A DNA stretch of 37,240 nucleotides, taken from the NCBI RefSeq assembly GCF_023228785.1, contig NZ_JALOAN010000023.1:1-37240 (forward strand). Reading direction: 5' to 3'. This DNA is from Sulfurimonas sp. Its GTDB lineage: Bacteria > Campylobacterota > Campylobacteria > Campylobacterales > Sulfurimonadaceae. Both the position numbers and the translations under genes were made by a program. The stretch's first letter is position 1. Every line of letters starts with the position of its first letter. Shown here one piece after another: positions 24,743 through 32,811 of the stretch. The notes beneath the pieces are model-generated. The model searched no databases and was not told the origin of the DNA. It saw nothing but the letters and a program-made list of their open reading frames with translations.

Positions 24743-25618
24743 TTATTTTAAAACAATAAGTGGAATTTTTACATTTTTGATAAGTTTGGTGGTAAAACTT
24801 CCAAAGAGAGCAGATTTGATTTTTCCATGGCTATAAGATCCAATAGCAAGAATATCAATATCATTAGTTGCAATAGAGTCTAAAATACTCTCTAACGCCT
24901 CTCCTTCCTTTGAAATATATTCACAATTAAGAGATAAGTCTTGGATAAGATCTTTTGCTTGATGTGAAAGATCTTGAGCTTTTTGTATATTTTTATCTAC
25001 AGTTACGATATAGCGTTTTATCTCTTTTGCAAACATCGGTGATGCAGATACTTCTTCAAGAGCGCGTACAGATCCACTTGCACCATTAAAGGCGATCATT
25101 ACTTTTTTGATAGGTGTGTAATCTTTGTTGATAAGTATAATGGGTGCATCTATATCACGGATGATGTCTTCGACTCCAGCACCTATCTCCATCTCTTCAT
25201 CTAAGCTTCCCATACCTGAGACGCCAAAGAGAACTACACGAAGCTTATCTTCGAAATCTTTGAGATTTTCATAGAGTGTACCATGACGCTGAAGCGTAAT
25301 AACGTTTGTATAGCCTTTTGTAAGAACTTTTGCTTTAAGTGAAGAGAGAAGTTCTTTACCTTTTGTGCGAGTTTCTTTGTTCTTAACTGCATCTTCTTCT
25401 GAGAGATCTTCTAGTAGATCTTCTCTTTCTCCTAAAATAAGGTTTCCAGAGAGGTTAGTTATTGAAGAAATGTTTGGGTGTTCTATGGTGTTTAGAAGTA
25501 CTAATGGTAGCTTGAGTTGCTCTGCAATTTCAAGCGCATAATCACAAACAGCTTCTGAAAACTTTGAACCATCTACACAGGCGAAAATTGCCTCATTTAT
25601 ATCGTTAATATTTTGCAT
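24743..25618 (-). CDS. Tandem-domain universal stress protein
   Basis: A 291-residue cytoplasmic protein made of two UspA-type domains (about 8-145 and 155-291). The second contains ILAIGSYSHGKIKSALFGSFTTKLIKNVKIPLIVLK, with the G-x2-G-x9-GS/T pattern that binds ATP in this family. The first has FGVSGMGSLDEEMEIGAG, a weaker version. It lies 4 nt downstream of the SulP transporter gene, with GGAGGA as ribosome-binding site inside the end of that gene. The two form one operon and the protein may regulate or report on the transporter (inference). Confidence 0.88.
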   Translation of the reverse strand: MQNINDINEAIFACVDGSKFSEAVCDYALEIAEQLKLPLVLLNTIEHPNISSITNLSGNLILGEREDLLEDLSEEDAVKNKETRTKGKELLSSLKAKVLTKGYTNVITLQRHGTLYENLKDFEDKLRVVLFGVSGMGSLDEEMEIGAGVEDIIRDIDAPIILINKDYTPIKKVMIAFNGASGSVRALEEVSASPMFAKEIKRYIVTVDKNIQKAQDLSHQAKDLIQDLSLNCEYISKEGEALESILDSIATNDIDILAIGSYSHGKIKSALFGSFTTKLIKNVKIPLIVLK

Positions 25619-25622
25619 AATT

Positions 25623-27119
25623 CTAATGTCCTCCCATCATTTTTTTGATCTCTTCTGGCTTATCGTGGATCCCAAATCTATCGATGATTGTAGCACTCGC
25701 TTTGTTTTGTCCAATGAGTTTTACATCTGCACCATTACGGCGAAGTTTTATAACTACCTTATCAAGAGCATGAACAGCTGAAATATCCCAAAAATGAGCG
25801 TTTGATAAGTCTATCACAACATTTTCTACAACTTCTTTAAAATCAAAAGAATCATAAAGTTTGTCTGCACTGTTAAAAAATACTTGTCCGACAACTCTAT
25901 ATGTACGAGTATCATTGACTTCATCGTAAGAACTTTCATTGTACATAAGATGACTGATCTTATTTGCAAAGAAAAGTGAAGCTAGAAGCACACCTACAAA
26001 AACACCAAGAGCTAAGTTGTGCGTAAATACAACAACAACAACAGTTGAGAGCATCACTACATTTGTAGAGATAGGAAGAGTTTTAAGATTTTTAATAGAT
26101 CCCCAATCAAAAGTTCCAATGGAGACCATAATCATAACAGCTACAAGTGCAGCCATGGGGATGACAGAGATAATATCACTTAAAAACACAACCATGATAA
26201 GCAAAAAGAAACCAGCTAAAAAAGTAGAGAGACGACCTCGTCCACCTGATTTTATATTTATAACTGATTGTCCTATCATCGCACAACCTGCCATACCACC
26301 AGTAAAACCTGCTGCTATATTTGCAATCCCTTGCCCTTTACACTCTCTATTTTTATCACTTTTTGTGTCTGTTAGATCATCAACAATTGTAGCAGTCATA
26401 AGAGATTCTAACAGACCAACCATCGCAAGTGATATAGAGTATGGCAAGATAATCATAAAGGTCTCAAAGTTAAGAGGAATATCTGGAATTAAAAAGATAG
26501 GAAGTGTATCTGGGAGCGCACCCATATCACCTACTGTACGAACATCAAGTCCCATAAAAATGGCTACAAGAGTTATTACTACAATAGTAACAAGTGGCGA
26601 GGGAAGAAGCTTTCCTATCTTTGGTACATAAGGAAAGAGGTAGATGATACCAAGTCCAGCAGCTGTAAGAGCGTAAACATGCCATGTAACATTTGTAAGT
26701 TCTGGAAGTTGCGCCATAAAGATGAGAATGGCCAAGGCATTTACAAAACCAACTACAACTGCGCGTGGAACAAAGCTCATTAGCTGCCCGAGTTTAAAAT
26801 ATCCAGCAACCATTTGCAAGATACCTGTAAGAACAGTTGCCGCTAAGAGATACTCTAAGCCGTGCTCTTTAACAAGTAAAACCATAAGTAGAGCCATAGC
26901 CCCAGTTGCTGCACTAATCATCCCAGGACGACCACCAAAAAATGCTGTGATAATCGCGATAGAAAAAGAGGCATAAAGACCAACTTTTGGATCCACACCT
27001 GCAATAATAGAAAAAGCGATAGCTTCTGGGATAAGTGCTAATGCTACTACGATTCCAGAGAGAGTGTCACCTTTGATGTTTCCAAACCATTCATCTTTTT
27101 TTAAATATTTTGCTAACAA
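25623..27119 (-). CDS. SulP-family anion transporter with STAS domain
   Basis: A 498-residue inner membrane transporter with about ten or more hydrophobic segments (about 15-385). It carries the SulP motif GGMAGCAMIGQSVINIKSGGRGRLSTF and a C-terminal STAS domain (about 400-495, VVIDLSNAHFWDISAVHALDKVVIKLRRNGADVKLIG). SulP proteins move sulfate, bicarbonate or other anions, often with Na+ or H+. In an autotroph bicarbonate (BicA-like) is attractive but not shown by sequence. The start is TTG with AAGGA 6 nt upstream. The promoter is TG-A-TATAAT about 116 nt upstream. It is cotranscribed with the stress protein. Confidence 0.88.
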   Translation of the reverse strand: MLAKYLKKDEWFGNIKGDTLSGIVVALALIPEAIAFSIIAGVDPKVGLYASFSIAIITAFFGGRPGMISAATGAMALLMVLLVKEHGLEYLLAATVLTGILQMVAGYFKLGQLMSFVPRAVVVGFVNALAILIFMAQLPELTNVTWHVYALTAAGLGIIYLFPYVPKIGKLLPSPLVTIVVITLVAIFMGLDVRTVGDMGALPDTLPIFLIPDIPLNFETFMIILPYSISLAMVGLLESLMTATIVDDLTDTKSDKNRECKGQGIANIAAGFTGGMAGCAMIGQSVINIKSGGRGRLSTFLAGFFLLIMVVFLSDIISVIPMAALVAVMIMVSIGTFDWGSIKNLKTLPISTNVVMLSTVVVVVFTHNLALGVFVGVLLASLFFANKISHLMYNESSYDEVNDTRTYRVVGQVFFNSADKLYDSFDFKEVVENVVIDLSNAHFWDISAVHALDKVVIKLRRNGADVKLIGQNKASATIIDRFGIHDKPEEIKKMMGGH

Positions 27120-27632
27120 TTTTTTCCTTTTTTGTTGCTAAACTACTTGTAGATAAGTAGCTAAGATAATGTTTTTGAGGGCTACAAAGTCGAGATCTAA
27201 TTTCTAAATATAAGACTCACTTTAATTGAATAAAATTATATCAACACAATCAAAAATGTGGCTTAATATCAGTAGGCTTGGTTTGATCAATAGGTAGTGT
27301 TAAATCTTTGTATATTCATAAAAATACAACGTAAGATAACTCAGAAAAAATCAAAATGTCTCTATATTACACATTCTTATAATTATTCAAATAAAATATA
27401 ATCTCTATCTTAAGGAGCTTTTCAGCACTTTTGCACCTATAAAAACTACTAATGTTACAAATCTACCCCTATGTTACAAACTTCAAAAAAAGATGTATCA
27501 TTTAGTGACATTTTAAAATTCTTCTACTTTTTGTATATTATATTTAATACTCTTTTTGATATAGTGCACTAACTGTTTTTTCTTGACCCTTTTGTGAGTA
27601 AACAAGGAAAAAATTATTTAAAGGTAGGTTGT
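27120..27632. promoter_or_regulatory. Long divergent control region between sulP and nuoA
   Basis: No gene is seen in these 513 bases. On the minus strand TG-A-TATAAT (27243-27235) should drive sulP with a leader of about 110 nt. On the plus strand TATAAT (27397-27402) and TG-TA-TATTAT (27532-27541) are two candidate nuo promoters. The first would give a leader of over 200 nt containing AAGGAG at 27411 with no reading frame after it. Two perfect ATGTTACAAA repeats (27452-27461, 27471-27480) are 19 bp apart, and TAGTGCACTA (27562-27571) is a perfect palindrome. AAGGTAGG precedes the nuoA ATG. Confidence 0.55.
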
Positions 27633-28022
27633 ATGGAGCATATAGTGACTTCAAATCCGTATTTTGGTGTATTTGTACTATTTGTTATAACATTTGGTGC
27701 ATTTAAAACTACAACGGTAATAGCTCGTTTAGCGAGTCGTGCATTAGCAGCTAAGGATAGTGAAAAAATCAAACTCTCGGTTTACGAGTGTGGACCAGAG
27801 GTAACTAAACAGCCAAATAGAATTTCGCCGCAGTTTTATCTATTTGCACTTCTGTTTTTACTATTTGATGTTGAGATCGTTTTCATGTTTCCATGGGCGG
27901 TAGATTTTAGGCTACTTGGTTGGTTTGGTTTTGCTGAGATGTTAATGTTTATATTTTTGTTAACTATCGGTTTTATATACGCATGGAAAAAAGGAGCACT
28001 TGAATGGCACAACATAAAGTAA
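27633..28022 (+). CDS. nuoA: Complex I subunit A
   Basis: A 129-residue membrane subunit of the proton-pumping complex I with three membrane helices (about 10-30, 63-84, 93-115). KLSVYECGPEV is the conserved YECG loop and LLFDVEIVFMFPWAV carries the conserved acidic residues. The ATG at 27633 with AGGTAGG upstream is preferred to a GTG 39 nt earlier that lacks a ribosome-binding site. It opens the nuo operon and overlaps nuoB by 19 nt. Confidence 0.93.
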   Translation: MEHIVTSNPYFGVFVLFVITFGAFKTTTVIARLASRALAAKDSEKIKLSVYECGPEVTKQPNRISPQFYLFALLFLLFDVEIVFMFPWAVDFRLLGWFGFAEMLMFIFLLTIGFIYAWKKGALEWHNIK

Positions 28023-28513
28023 ATTATACGCAAAATGCTGGTTTACCTGTAGCACTCACAAGTATAGATAAAATAGTTAACTGGGGTCGCTCAAATTCGC
28101 TTTGGGCACTGACTTACGGTCTTGCATGTTGTGGGATTGAGATGATGGCATCTGGTGCATCTAGATATGACTTTGACCGCTTTGGAACCATCTTTCGTGC
28201 ATCTCCAAGACAAGCCGATGTTATGATAGTTGCTGGAACGCTTACAAAAAAACACGCAGAGTTCATAAAAAGACTCTACGACCAGATGACTGAGCCTAGA
28301 TGGGTTATCTCTATGGGTTCATGTGCAAATACTGGCGGTATGTTTAACACTTATGCAACTGTTCAAGGAGTAGATAGAATCATTCCAGTAGATCTATATC
28401 TCCCTGGCTGTGCACCTCGCCCTGAGACACTTCAATATGGCGTTATGCTACTACAGAAAAAGATTCGTGCAAATCACGCTTCAAGAGCACAAAAAGCAAA
28501 AAGGTTAATGTAA
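28004..28513 (+). CDS. nuoB: Complex I subunit B (N2 cluster)
   Basis: A 169-residue peripheral subunit that holds the 4Fe-4S cluster N2, the last cluster before quinone. Its ligands are visible as C42 and C43 (GLACCGIEMM), C107 (GSCANTGG) and C136 (PGCAPRPE). The remaining conserved sequence, SRYDFDRFG and SPRQADVMIVAGT, is typical. Its start lies inside nuoA and its stop shares one base with the nuoC start (TAATG), so the three genes are translationally coupled. Confidence 0.96.
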   Translation: MAQHKVNYTQNAGLPVALTSIDKIVNWGRSNSLWALTYGLACCGIEMMASGASRYDFDRFGTIFRASPRQADVMIVAGTLTKKHAEFIKRLYDQMTEPRWVISMGSCANTGGMFNTYATVQGVDRIIPVDLYLPGCAPRPETLQYGVMLLQKKIRANHASRAQKAKRLM

Positions 28514-29319
28514 TGAGAGCTTATAAACCTAAAGATGATGTACAGAAAAAACCATACTATACAGATAGATTTTACAAGTCTCCACAAGTCGCTAAGAGTG
28601 CACCAGAGAGTGATGAGCTCTTTAGTGCAGACTTAGAAGCTATTAAAGCCAAAGTTGAAGTGCTAGATGCTTATATACAAGTTGGACAATTAGTCATTTA
28701 TATAAAACCAGAAGATAATTTTAAAGTTTTAGAGCTTTTAAAAAATGAACAAACCTACTCTCAACTCTCAGAGCTGAGTGCTATTGACTGGATAGCAGAT
28801 CGCGATGGGTTTGAGGTTTTTTATCAAATGCTAAGTATGGCAAAGAGAAAAAGAATCCGTATAAAAACTTTTATAAAAAAAGGCCAAGCAATAAATTCAG
28901 TTGAAAAACTTTTTCGCTCGGCTGATTGGTCTGAGAGAGAGATGTTTGATATGTTTGGCATAGAAGCAAATGGACACCCTTTTATGAAGAGAATCCTTAT
29001 GCCTTATGATTGGCAAGGTCACCCACTGCTTAAGACTTATCCTCTACAAGGTGATGAGTTTGCCGCATGGTATGAAGTAGATAAGATTTTTGGCAAAGAA
29101 GCAAGAGATATCATAGGCCCAGAAATTCGTGACACTGCGAGAGTTGATCGTTATGACTCACAAAGATTTTCTCTTTTAGGCCATGAAGTACCTAAGGGAG
29201 CTGAAATTACAGGCGAAGAGCCTAAGCATCAAGAGTCCTACCAAGAAGAAGGTGGGGTTTTCTTGATTAAAAAATTTGATAGAAAGTCATCAGTTGTTAT
29301 TGATGATCCTCAAAGATAG
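28513..29319 (+). CDS. nuoC: Complex I subunit C
   Basis: A 268-residue peripheral subunit, separate from NuoD (not fused as in E. coli). The conserved block SADWSEREMFDMFGIEANGHPFMKRILMPYDWQGHPLLKTYPL is the 30-kDa subunit signature (about 136-178). About 45 residues precede the conserved domain and about 90 follow the signature. The C-terminal extension (EVPKGAEITGEEPKHQ to the end) is longer than usual. Its ATG overlaps the nuoB stop, and nuoD follows after 8 nt. Confidence 0.94.
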   Translation: MRAYKPKDDVQKKPYYTDRFYKSPQVAKSAPESDELFSADLEAIKAKVEVLDAYIQVGQLVIYIKPEDNFKVLELLKNEQTYSQLSELSAIDWIADRDGFEVFYQMLSMAKRKRIRIKTFIKKGQAINSVEKLFRSADWSEREMFDMFGIEANGHPFMKRILMPYDWQGHPLLKTYPLQGDEFAAWYEVDKIFGKEARDIIGPEIRDTARVDRYDSQRFSLLGHEVPKGAEITGEEPKHQESYQEEGGVFLIKKFDRKSSVVIDDPQR

Positions 29320-29327
29320 GTAGAGAT

Positions 29328-30569
29328 ATGGCACAAATAAAAAATAGATTAACCCCGTTTTTTGAGAATATCAGTTTTGATAGAGAAGACAATGAGCTTA
29401 TCTTAAACTTCGGTCCACAACATCCATCAGCTCATGGACAGTTGCGTTTAATGCTTCATCTTCAACAAGAGATGATAACAAAAGCTCATCCAGATATAGG
29501 TTACCTTCATCGTGGGATGGAGAAGATGGCAGAGAACATGATCTACAATGAGTTCATGCCAACTACTGACCGTATGGACTACATCGCATCATCTGCCAAT
29601 AATTACGGTTTTGCTCTCGCTGTTGAGAAGCTTATTGGTTTAGAAGTTCCTCGTCGTGCAAAAGTTATCCGTATGATGCTTTTAGAGATAAACCGCCTTA
29701 TGTCTCATATCTTTTGGCTTGCAACAACTGCACTAGATATTGGTGCAATGACTGTTTTTCTTTATGCATTTAGAGAAAGAGAATACTTGATGGATATTAT
29801 CGAGGGTTATTGTGGAGCAAGACTTACTCATGCTGCTATTCGTATTGGTGGAGTTCCACTAGATATTCAAGATAGTTTTATTGCACAACTTAAGGCATTC
29901 TTAGATAAATTTCCAGAAAATATCAAAACATATGAAGATCTCTTAGATACTAACCGTATTTGGCTTATGAGAATGGAAGAGGTTGGAACAGTATCAACTG
30001 AGATGGCTCTTTCATGGGGTTGTTCAGGTCCAATGCTTCGAGCTTCAGGAGTAGCTTGGGATATTCGCAAAGAGGAACCTTATGAACTTTATGATGAAGT
30101 AGAGTTTAATGTGCCTTTTTCAGATAAGGGTGATAACTTTGCAAGATATCGTATCTTTATGGAAGAGATGAGGGAGTCTGCAAAGATACTCTATCAAACT
30201 ATAGATATGTATGAGAAGTGTGTAAAAGATGGGCAAACTGAACTTATGGCTCACGCTCCAAAGTATGTCTCAGCTCCAAAGCTAGATATTATGACTCAAA
30301 ACTACTCTTTAATGCAGCACTTTGTGCTTGTTACTCAAGGTATGAGACCTCCCGTCGGAGAAGTTTATGTAGCTACTGAATCACCAAAAGGAGAGTTGGG
30401 ATTTTTCATAAACTCTCAAGGCGGTCCATATCCATATAGACTAAAAGTTCGTGCTCCATCTTTTTGGCATACAGGGATCTTAACAGATCTACTACCAGGT
30501 CACTATATTCCAGATGTTGTTTCTATTATTGGTACGACTAACATAGTTTTTGGAGAGGTTGACAGATAA
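29328..30569 (+). CDS. nuoD: Complex I subunit D (quinone site)
   Basis: A 413-residue peripheral subunit that forms the quinone pocket with NuoB. Landmarks are LNFGPQHPSAHGQLRL, with the conserved His pair, DIGYLHRGMEKMAE, DRMDYIASSANN, EINRLMSHIFWL and the C-terminal end SIIGTTNIVFGEVDR, which is the standard ending of the family. The length is normal. The TAA shares one base with the next ATG (TAATG). Confidence 0.96.
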   Translation: MAQIKNRLTPFFENISFDREDNELILNFGPQHPSAHGQLRLMLHLQQEMITKAHPDIGYLHRGMEKMAENMIYNEFMPTTDRMDYIASSANNYGFALAVEKLIGLEVPRRAKVIRMMLLEINRLMSHIFWLATTALDIGAMTVFLYAFREREYLMDIIEGYCGARLTHAAIRIGGVPLDIQDSFIAQLKAFLDKFPENIKTYEDLLDTNRIWLMRMEEVGTVSTEMALSWGCSGPMLRASGVAWDIRKEEPYELYDEVEFNVPFSDKGDNFARYRIFMEEMRESAKILYQTIDMYEKCVKDGQTELMAHAPKYVSAPKLDIMTQNYSLMQHFVLVTQGMRPPVGEVYVATESPKGELGFFINSQGGPYPYRLKVRAPSFWHTGILTDLLPGHYIPDVVSIIGTTNIVFGEVDR

Positions 30570-30793
30570 TGAAAAGATATGATTTAAGACACTTAAAGTC
30601 AGATTTCGAGCCTAGAATGAAAGAGATTTTAGAAACTCATGGTGTAGGTGAAGTTGCAATTTTTTTATTTGAAATAGGTGATTTTTCTCCTATTCAAAAA
30701 TCAGCAGATTTGGTAAAGAAAAGCGGATATGAGTTGATGAACTCTTTAAAATTTAACGAAGTCGATTGGACTATCGTGGCTAAAAAAGCTTAG
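30569..30793 (+). CDS. Small cysteine-free protein in the nuoE position
   Basis: A 74-residue protein encoded exactly where nuoE lies in ordinary nuo operons. It has no cysteine at all, so it cannot bind the 2Fe-2S cluster N1a. GVGEVAIFLFEIGDF followed by LVKKSGYELMNSLKFNEVDWTIVAKK could be a beta-alpha fold, perhaps a shrunken thioredoxin-like remnant. Campylobacter jejuni has a comparably small gene (Cj1575c) at the same place. It begins in the nuoD stop codon and lies 9 nt before the next gene. It probably docks the neighbouring input protein to complex I (inference). Confidence 0.75.
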   Translation: MKRYDLRHLKSDFEPRMKEILETHGVGEVAIFLFEIGDFSPIQKSADLVKKSGYELMNSLKFNEVDWTIVAKKA

Positions 30794-30802
30794 GGATTTA
30801 TT

Positions 30803-32797
30803 TTGAGTAAAGTATATTTTTCTACTTGGAACGGTGAACTGGTTAATAATGTCGGCAAACCTCAAGACGAGTGGGAAGAGTCGGCTTATAATTTGCCAGC
30901 AACTTATGATGATCATCGTGAATCTAAAGCTTTTATAGGTTGGGATGGAGTCTCACTCTTTAACGAGGATGTCGATGTTATCCGCCTTGCTATGGAGTAC
31001 GCTGCACAATACCAAGTATATTCTGAAGCCTGTGGACGGTGTGCACCTGGTAGATGGGGTGGCAGAATTCTCTATGATCAGCTAGATAAAATTGCTCGTG
31101 GAGAGGGATCTATTAGCGATATGGATCATCTAAAAGAGATTGGCAAGAGTATGCAGATCACTTCAAAGTGTGAGATTGGAAAGACTGTTCCAAATCCTAT
31201 TATAGATCTTATGACTCACTTTGAAGATGTCTTTATGGATTGTATAAACAATCAAAAACCATCTAAGCACTACAATGATGATGTTAGTTATATCGCAAAA
31301 ATAACCGCACCATGTACTGATATGTGTCCAGCTCATGTTGATATTCCTGCTTATATCGAGGGTGTTAGAGATCTGAGGTTTGATGACTCGCTTGAAGCTA
31401 CAAGGCAGACTATGCCGCTAGCTCATGTTTGTGGTCGTGTTTGTCCTCATCCATGTGAAGATGCTTGTAGAAGAACAAATCTTGATGAGCCTATATCTAT
31501 TATGGAGCTAAAGCGTCTTGGAGCTGATTATGAAACTGATCATGGTTTTGGATTTTTTCACCCTATAGAGAAAAAACAAAAAAATGGCAAAAGAGTAGCA
31601 GTTATCGGTGCTGGTCCTGCAGGGCTTACAAATGCTTACTACTTAGCGGCTGAGGGTGTTGAAGTTGATGTTTATGAAGAGCTTCCAGTTCTTGGTGGCG
31701 AGGTTGCAGTTGGTGTTCCTGAATATAGAATGCCTGTAGATAAGTATAACCAAGACATTGAGTGCGTTAGAGATATGGGCGTAAATTTCATAACTAATAG
31801 CAAAATTAGCGCTGATGATATGAGACGCTTTGAGAAAGAATACGATGCTATGATGGTTGCAACTGGAACTAGAATATCAAAAGAGATCCGTTGTGATAAT
31901 GAGAGACCTGAGATAAAAGGTTATTGGTCAGCTATTGAGATGCTAGACAAAATCAACCTTTGGGATAAGTATGAGATAGGCAAGAGAGTAGATCTAAGTG
32001 GTAAAACTGTTGTTTGTGTTGGTGGTGGATTTACATCTATGGATGTTGTCCGTTGTGCTATTCGTGCAAATGCTAAAAAAGTCTATATGATCTATCGTCG
32101 TGATGAAGAAACTATCATTAAAAACACTACTTATGAAGAGTACCATGAAGCAGTAGAAGAGGGTGTTGAGTTTCTTTTTCACTCAGCTGTTAATACTATG
32201 GTTGATGAAGAAGATGTTTTAAAATCACTTCTTATAGATAAGTTTGAGTTAGTTCCAGATCCAGACGGAGGTCGTGCTCAGTTAGTTAAAGTTGAAGGTG
32301 CATCTTATAGCATAGAGACTGACTATATAATTCCAGCAGTCTCTCAATCAGCTGACTTAGATCTACTTCCAAAAGAGTGGGAGTTAGAGATGACTTCTTG
32401 GGGAACTATTAAGACAAATGGTAAAGACTATATGACATCAAAAAGAGGTATCTTTGCTTCAGGAGATTGTGAATATGGTCCTATGACTATTGTAAATGCA
32501 GTAGGTCAAGCAAAACGTGCTGCATCAGTTATGAATAGATACTTACATAGTGGAGAGATCACACTAAGTGATGATGAGATTATGGAAGACCATCTTCGTA
32601 AACTCAGAGTCTATGATAAAAAAGAAAAAGTAACAGGTTGGCTCCCAGGTCTTCCTAGACAAAATAGTCAAAAATTAGCAGTTGATATTCGTATAACGAA
32701 TAACAAAGAGGTAAATCTTGGATTTACTCAAGAAGAAGCGATTAGTGAAGCTGACCGCTGTATGCGTTGCTACTACATAGCAATGATAGCAACTTAA
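30803..32797 (+). CDS. Hybrid electron-input protein: NuoF C-terminal cluster domain plus GltD-like flavoprotein
   Basis: A 664-residue protein in the nuoF position. Residues about 50-145 align by eye with the NuoF C-terminus: EACGRCAPGRWGG holds C77 and C80 but Gly83 where the third cluster cysteine should be, and SKCEIGKTVPNPI supplies C123. The FMN- and NADH-binding part of NuoF is absent. From about 165 it is like the glutamate synthase small subunit: cluster cysteines C171, C175, C210, C214, C218 and C222, FAD fold GAGPAG (269-274), second nucleotide fold GGGFTS (407-412) with YRRDEET, GIFASGDCEYGP, and C653/C656 at the end. It may feed complex I from NAD(P)H or a small carrier. TTG start after AGGGA. 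Confidence 0.85.
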   Translation: MSKVYFSTWNGELVNNVGKPQDEWEESAYNLPATYDDHRESKAFIGWDGVSLFNEDVDVIRLAMEYAAQYQVYSEACGRCAPGRWGGRILYDQLDKIARGEGSISDMDHLKEIGKSMQITSKCEIGKTVPNPIIDLMTHFEDVFMDCINNQKPSKHYNDDVSYIAKITAPCTDMCPAHVDIPAYIEGVRDLRFDDSLEATRQTMPLAHVCGRVCPHPCEDACRRTNLDEPISIMELKRLGADYETDHGFGFFHPIEKKQKNGKRVAVIGAGPAGLTNAYYLAAEGVEVDVYEELPVLGGEVAVGVPEYRMPVDKYNQDIECVRDMGVNFITNSKISADDMRRFEKEYDAMMVATGTRISKEIRCDNERPEIKGYWSAIEMLDKINLWDKYEIGKRVDLSGKTVVCVGGGFTSMDVVRCAIRANAKKVYMIYRRDEETIIKNTTYEEYHEAVEEGVEFLFHSAVNTMVDEEDVLKSLLIDKFELVPDPDGGRAQLVKVEGASYSIETDYIIPAVSQSADLDLLPKEWELEMTSWGTIKTNGKDYMTSKRGIFASGDCEYGPMTIVNAVGQAKRAASVMNRYLHSGEITLSDDEIMEDHLRKLRVYDKKEKVTGWLPGLPRQNSQKLAVDIRITNNKEVNLGFTQEEAISEADRCMRCYYIAMIAT

Positions 32798-32811
32798 AGG
32801 GGAGGGGATAT

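Noticed and set aside
26017..26631. 204-codon open frame antisense to the SulP gene
   Set aside because: It lies wholly inside a well-supported transporter gene, its translation is rich in Thr, Ile and Pro without domain features, and it has no ribosome-binding site.
27594..27632. Thirteen-residue N-terminal extension of NuoA from a GTG
   Set aside because: No ribosome-binding site precedes it and NuoA families begin close to the ATG at 27633, which has AGGTAGG.
27120..27632. Possible tRNA or small RNA gene in the long spacer
   Set aside because: No cloverleaf or strong hairpin with a T-run was found; only promoter-like boxes and short repeats are visible.
30803..32797. Plain glutamate synthase small subunit misplaced in the operon
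   Set aside because: The NuoF-like N-terminal segment and its exact place between nuoD and nuoG, with tight spacing, tie it to complex I; no large glutamate synthase subunit is present.
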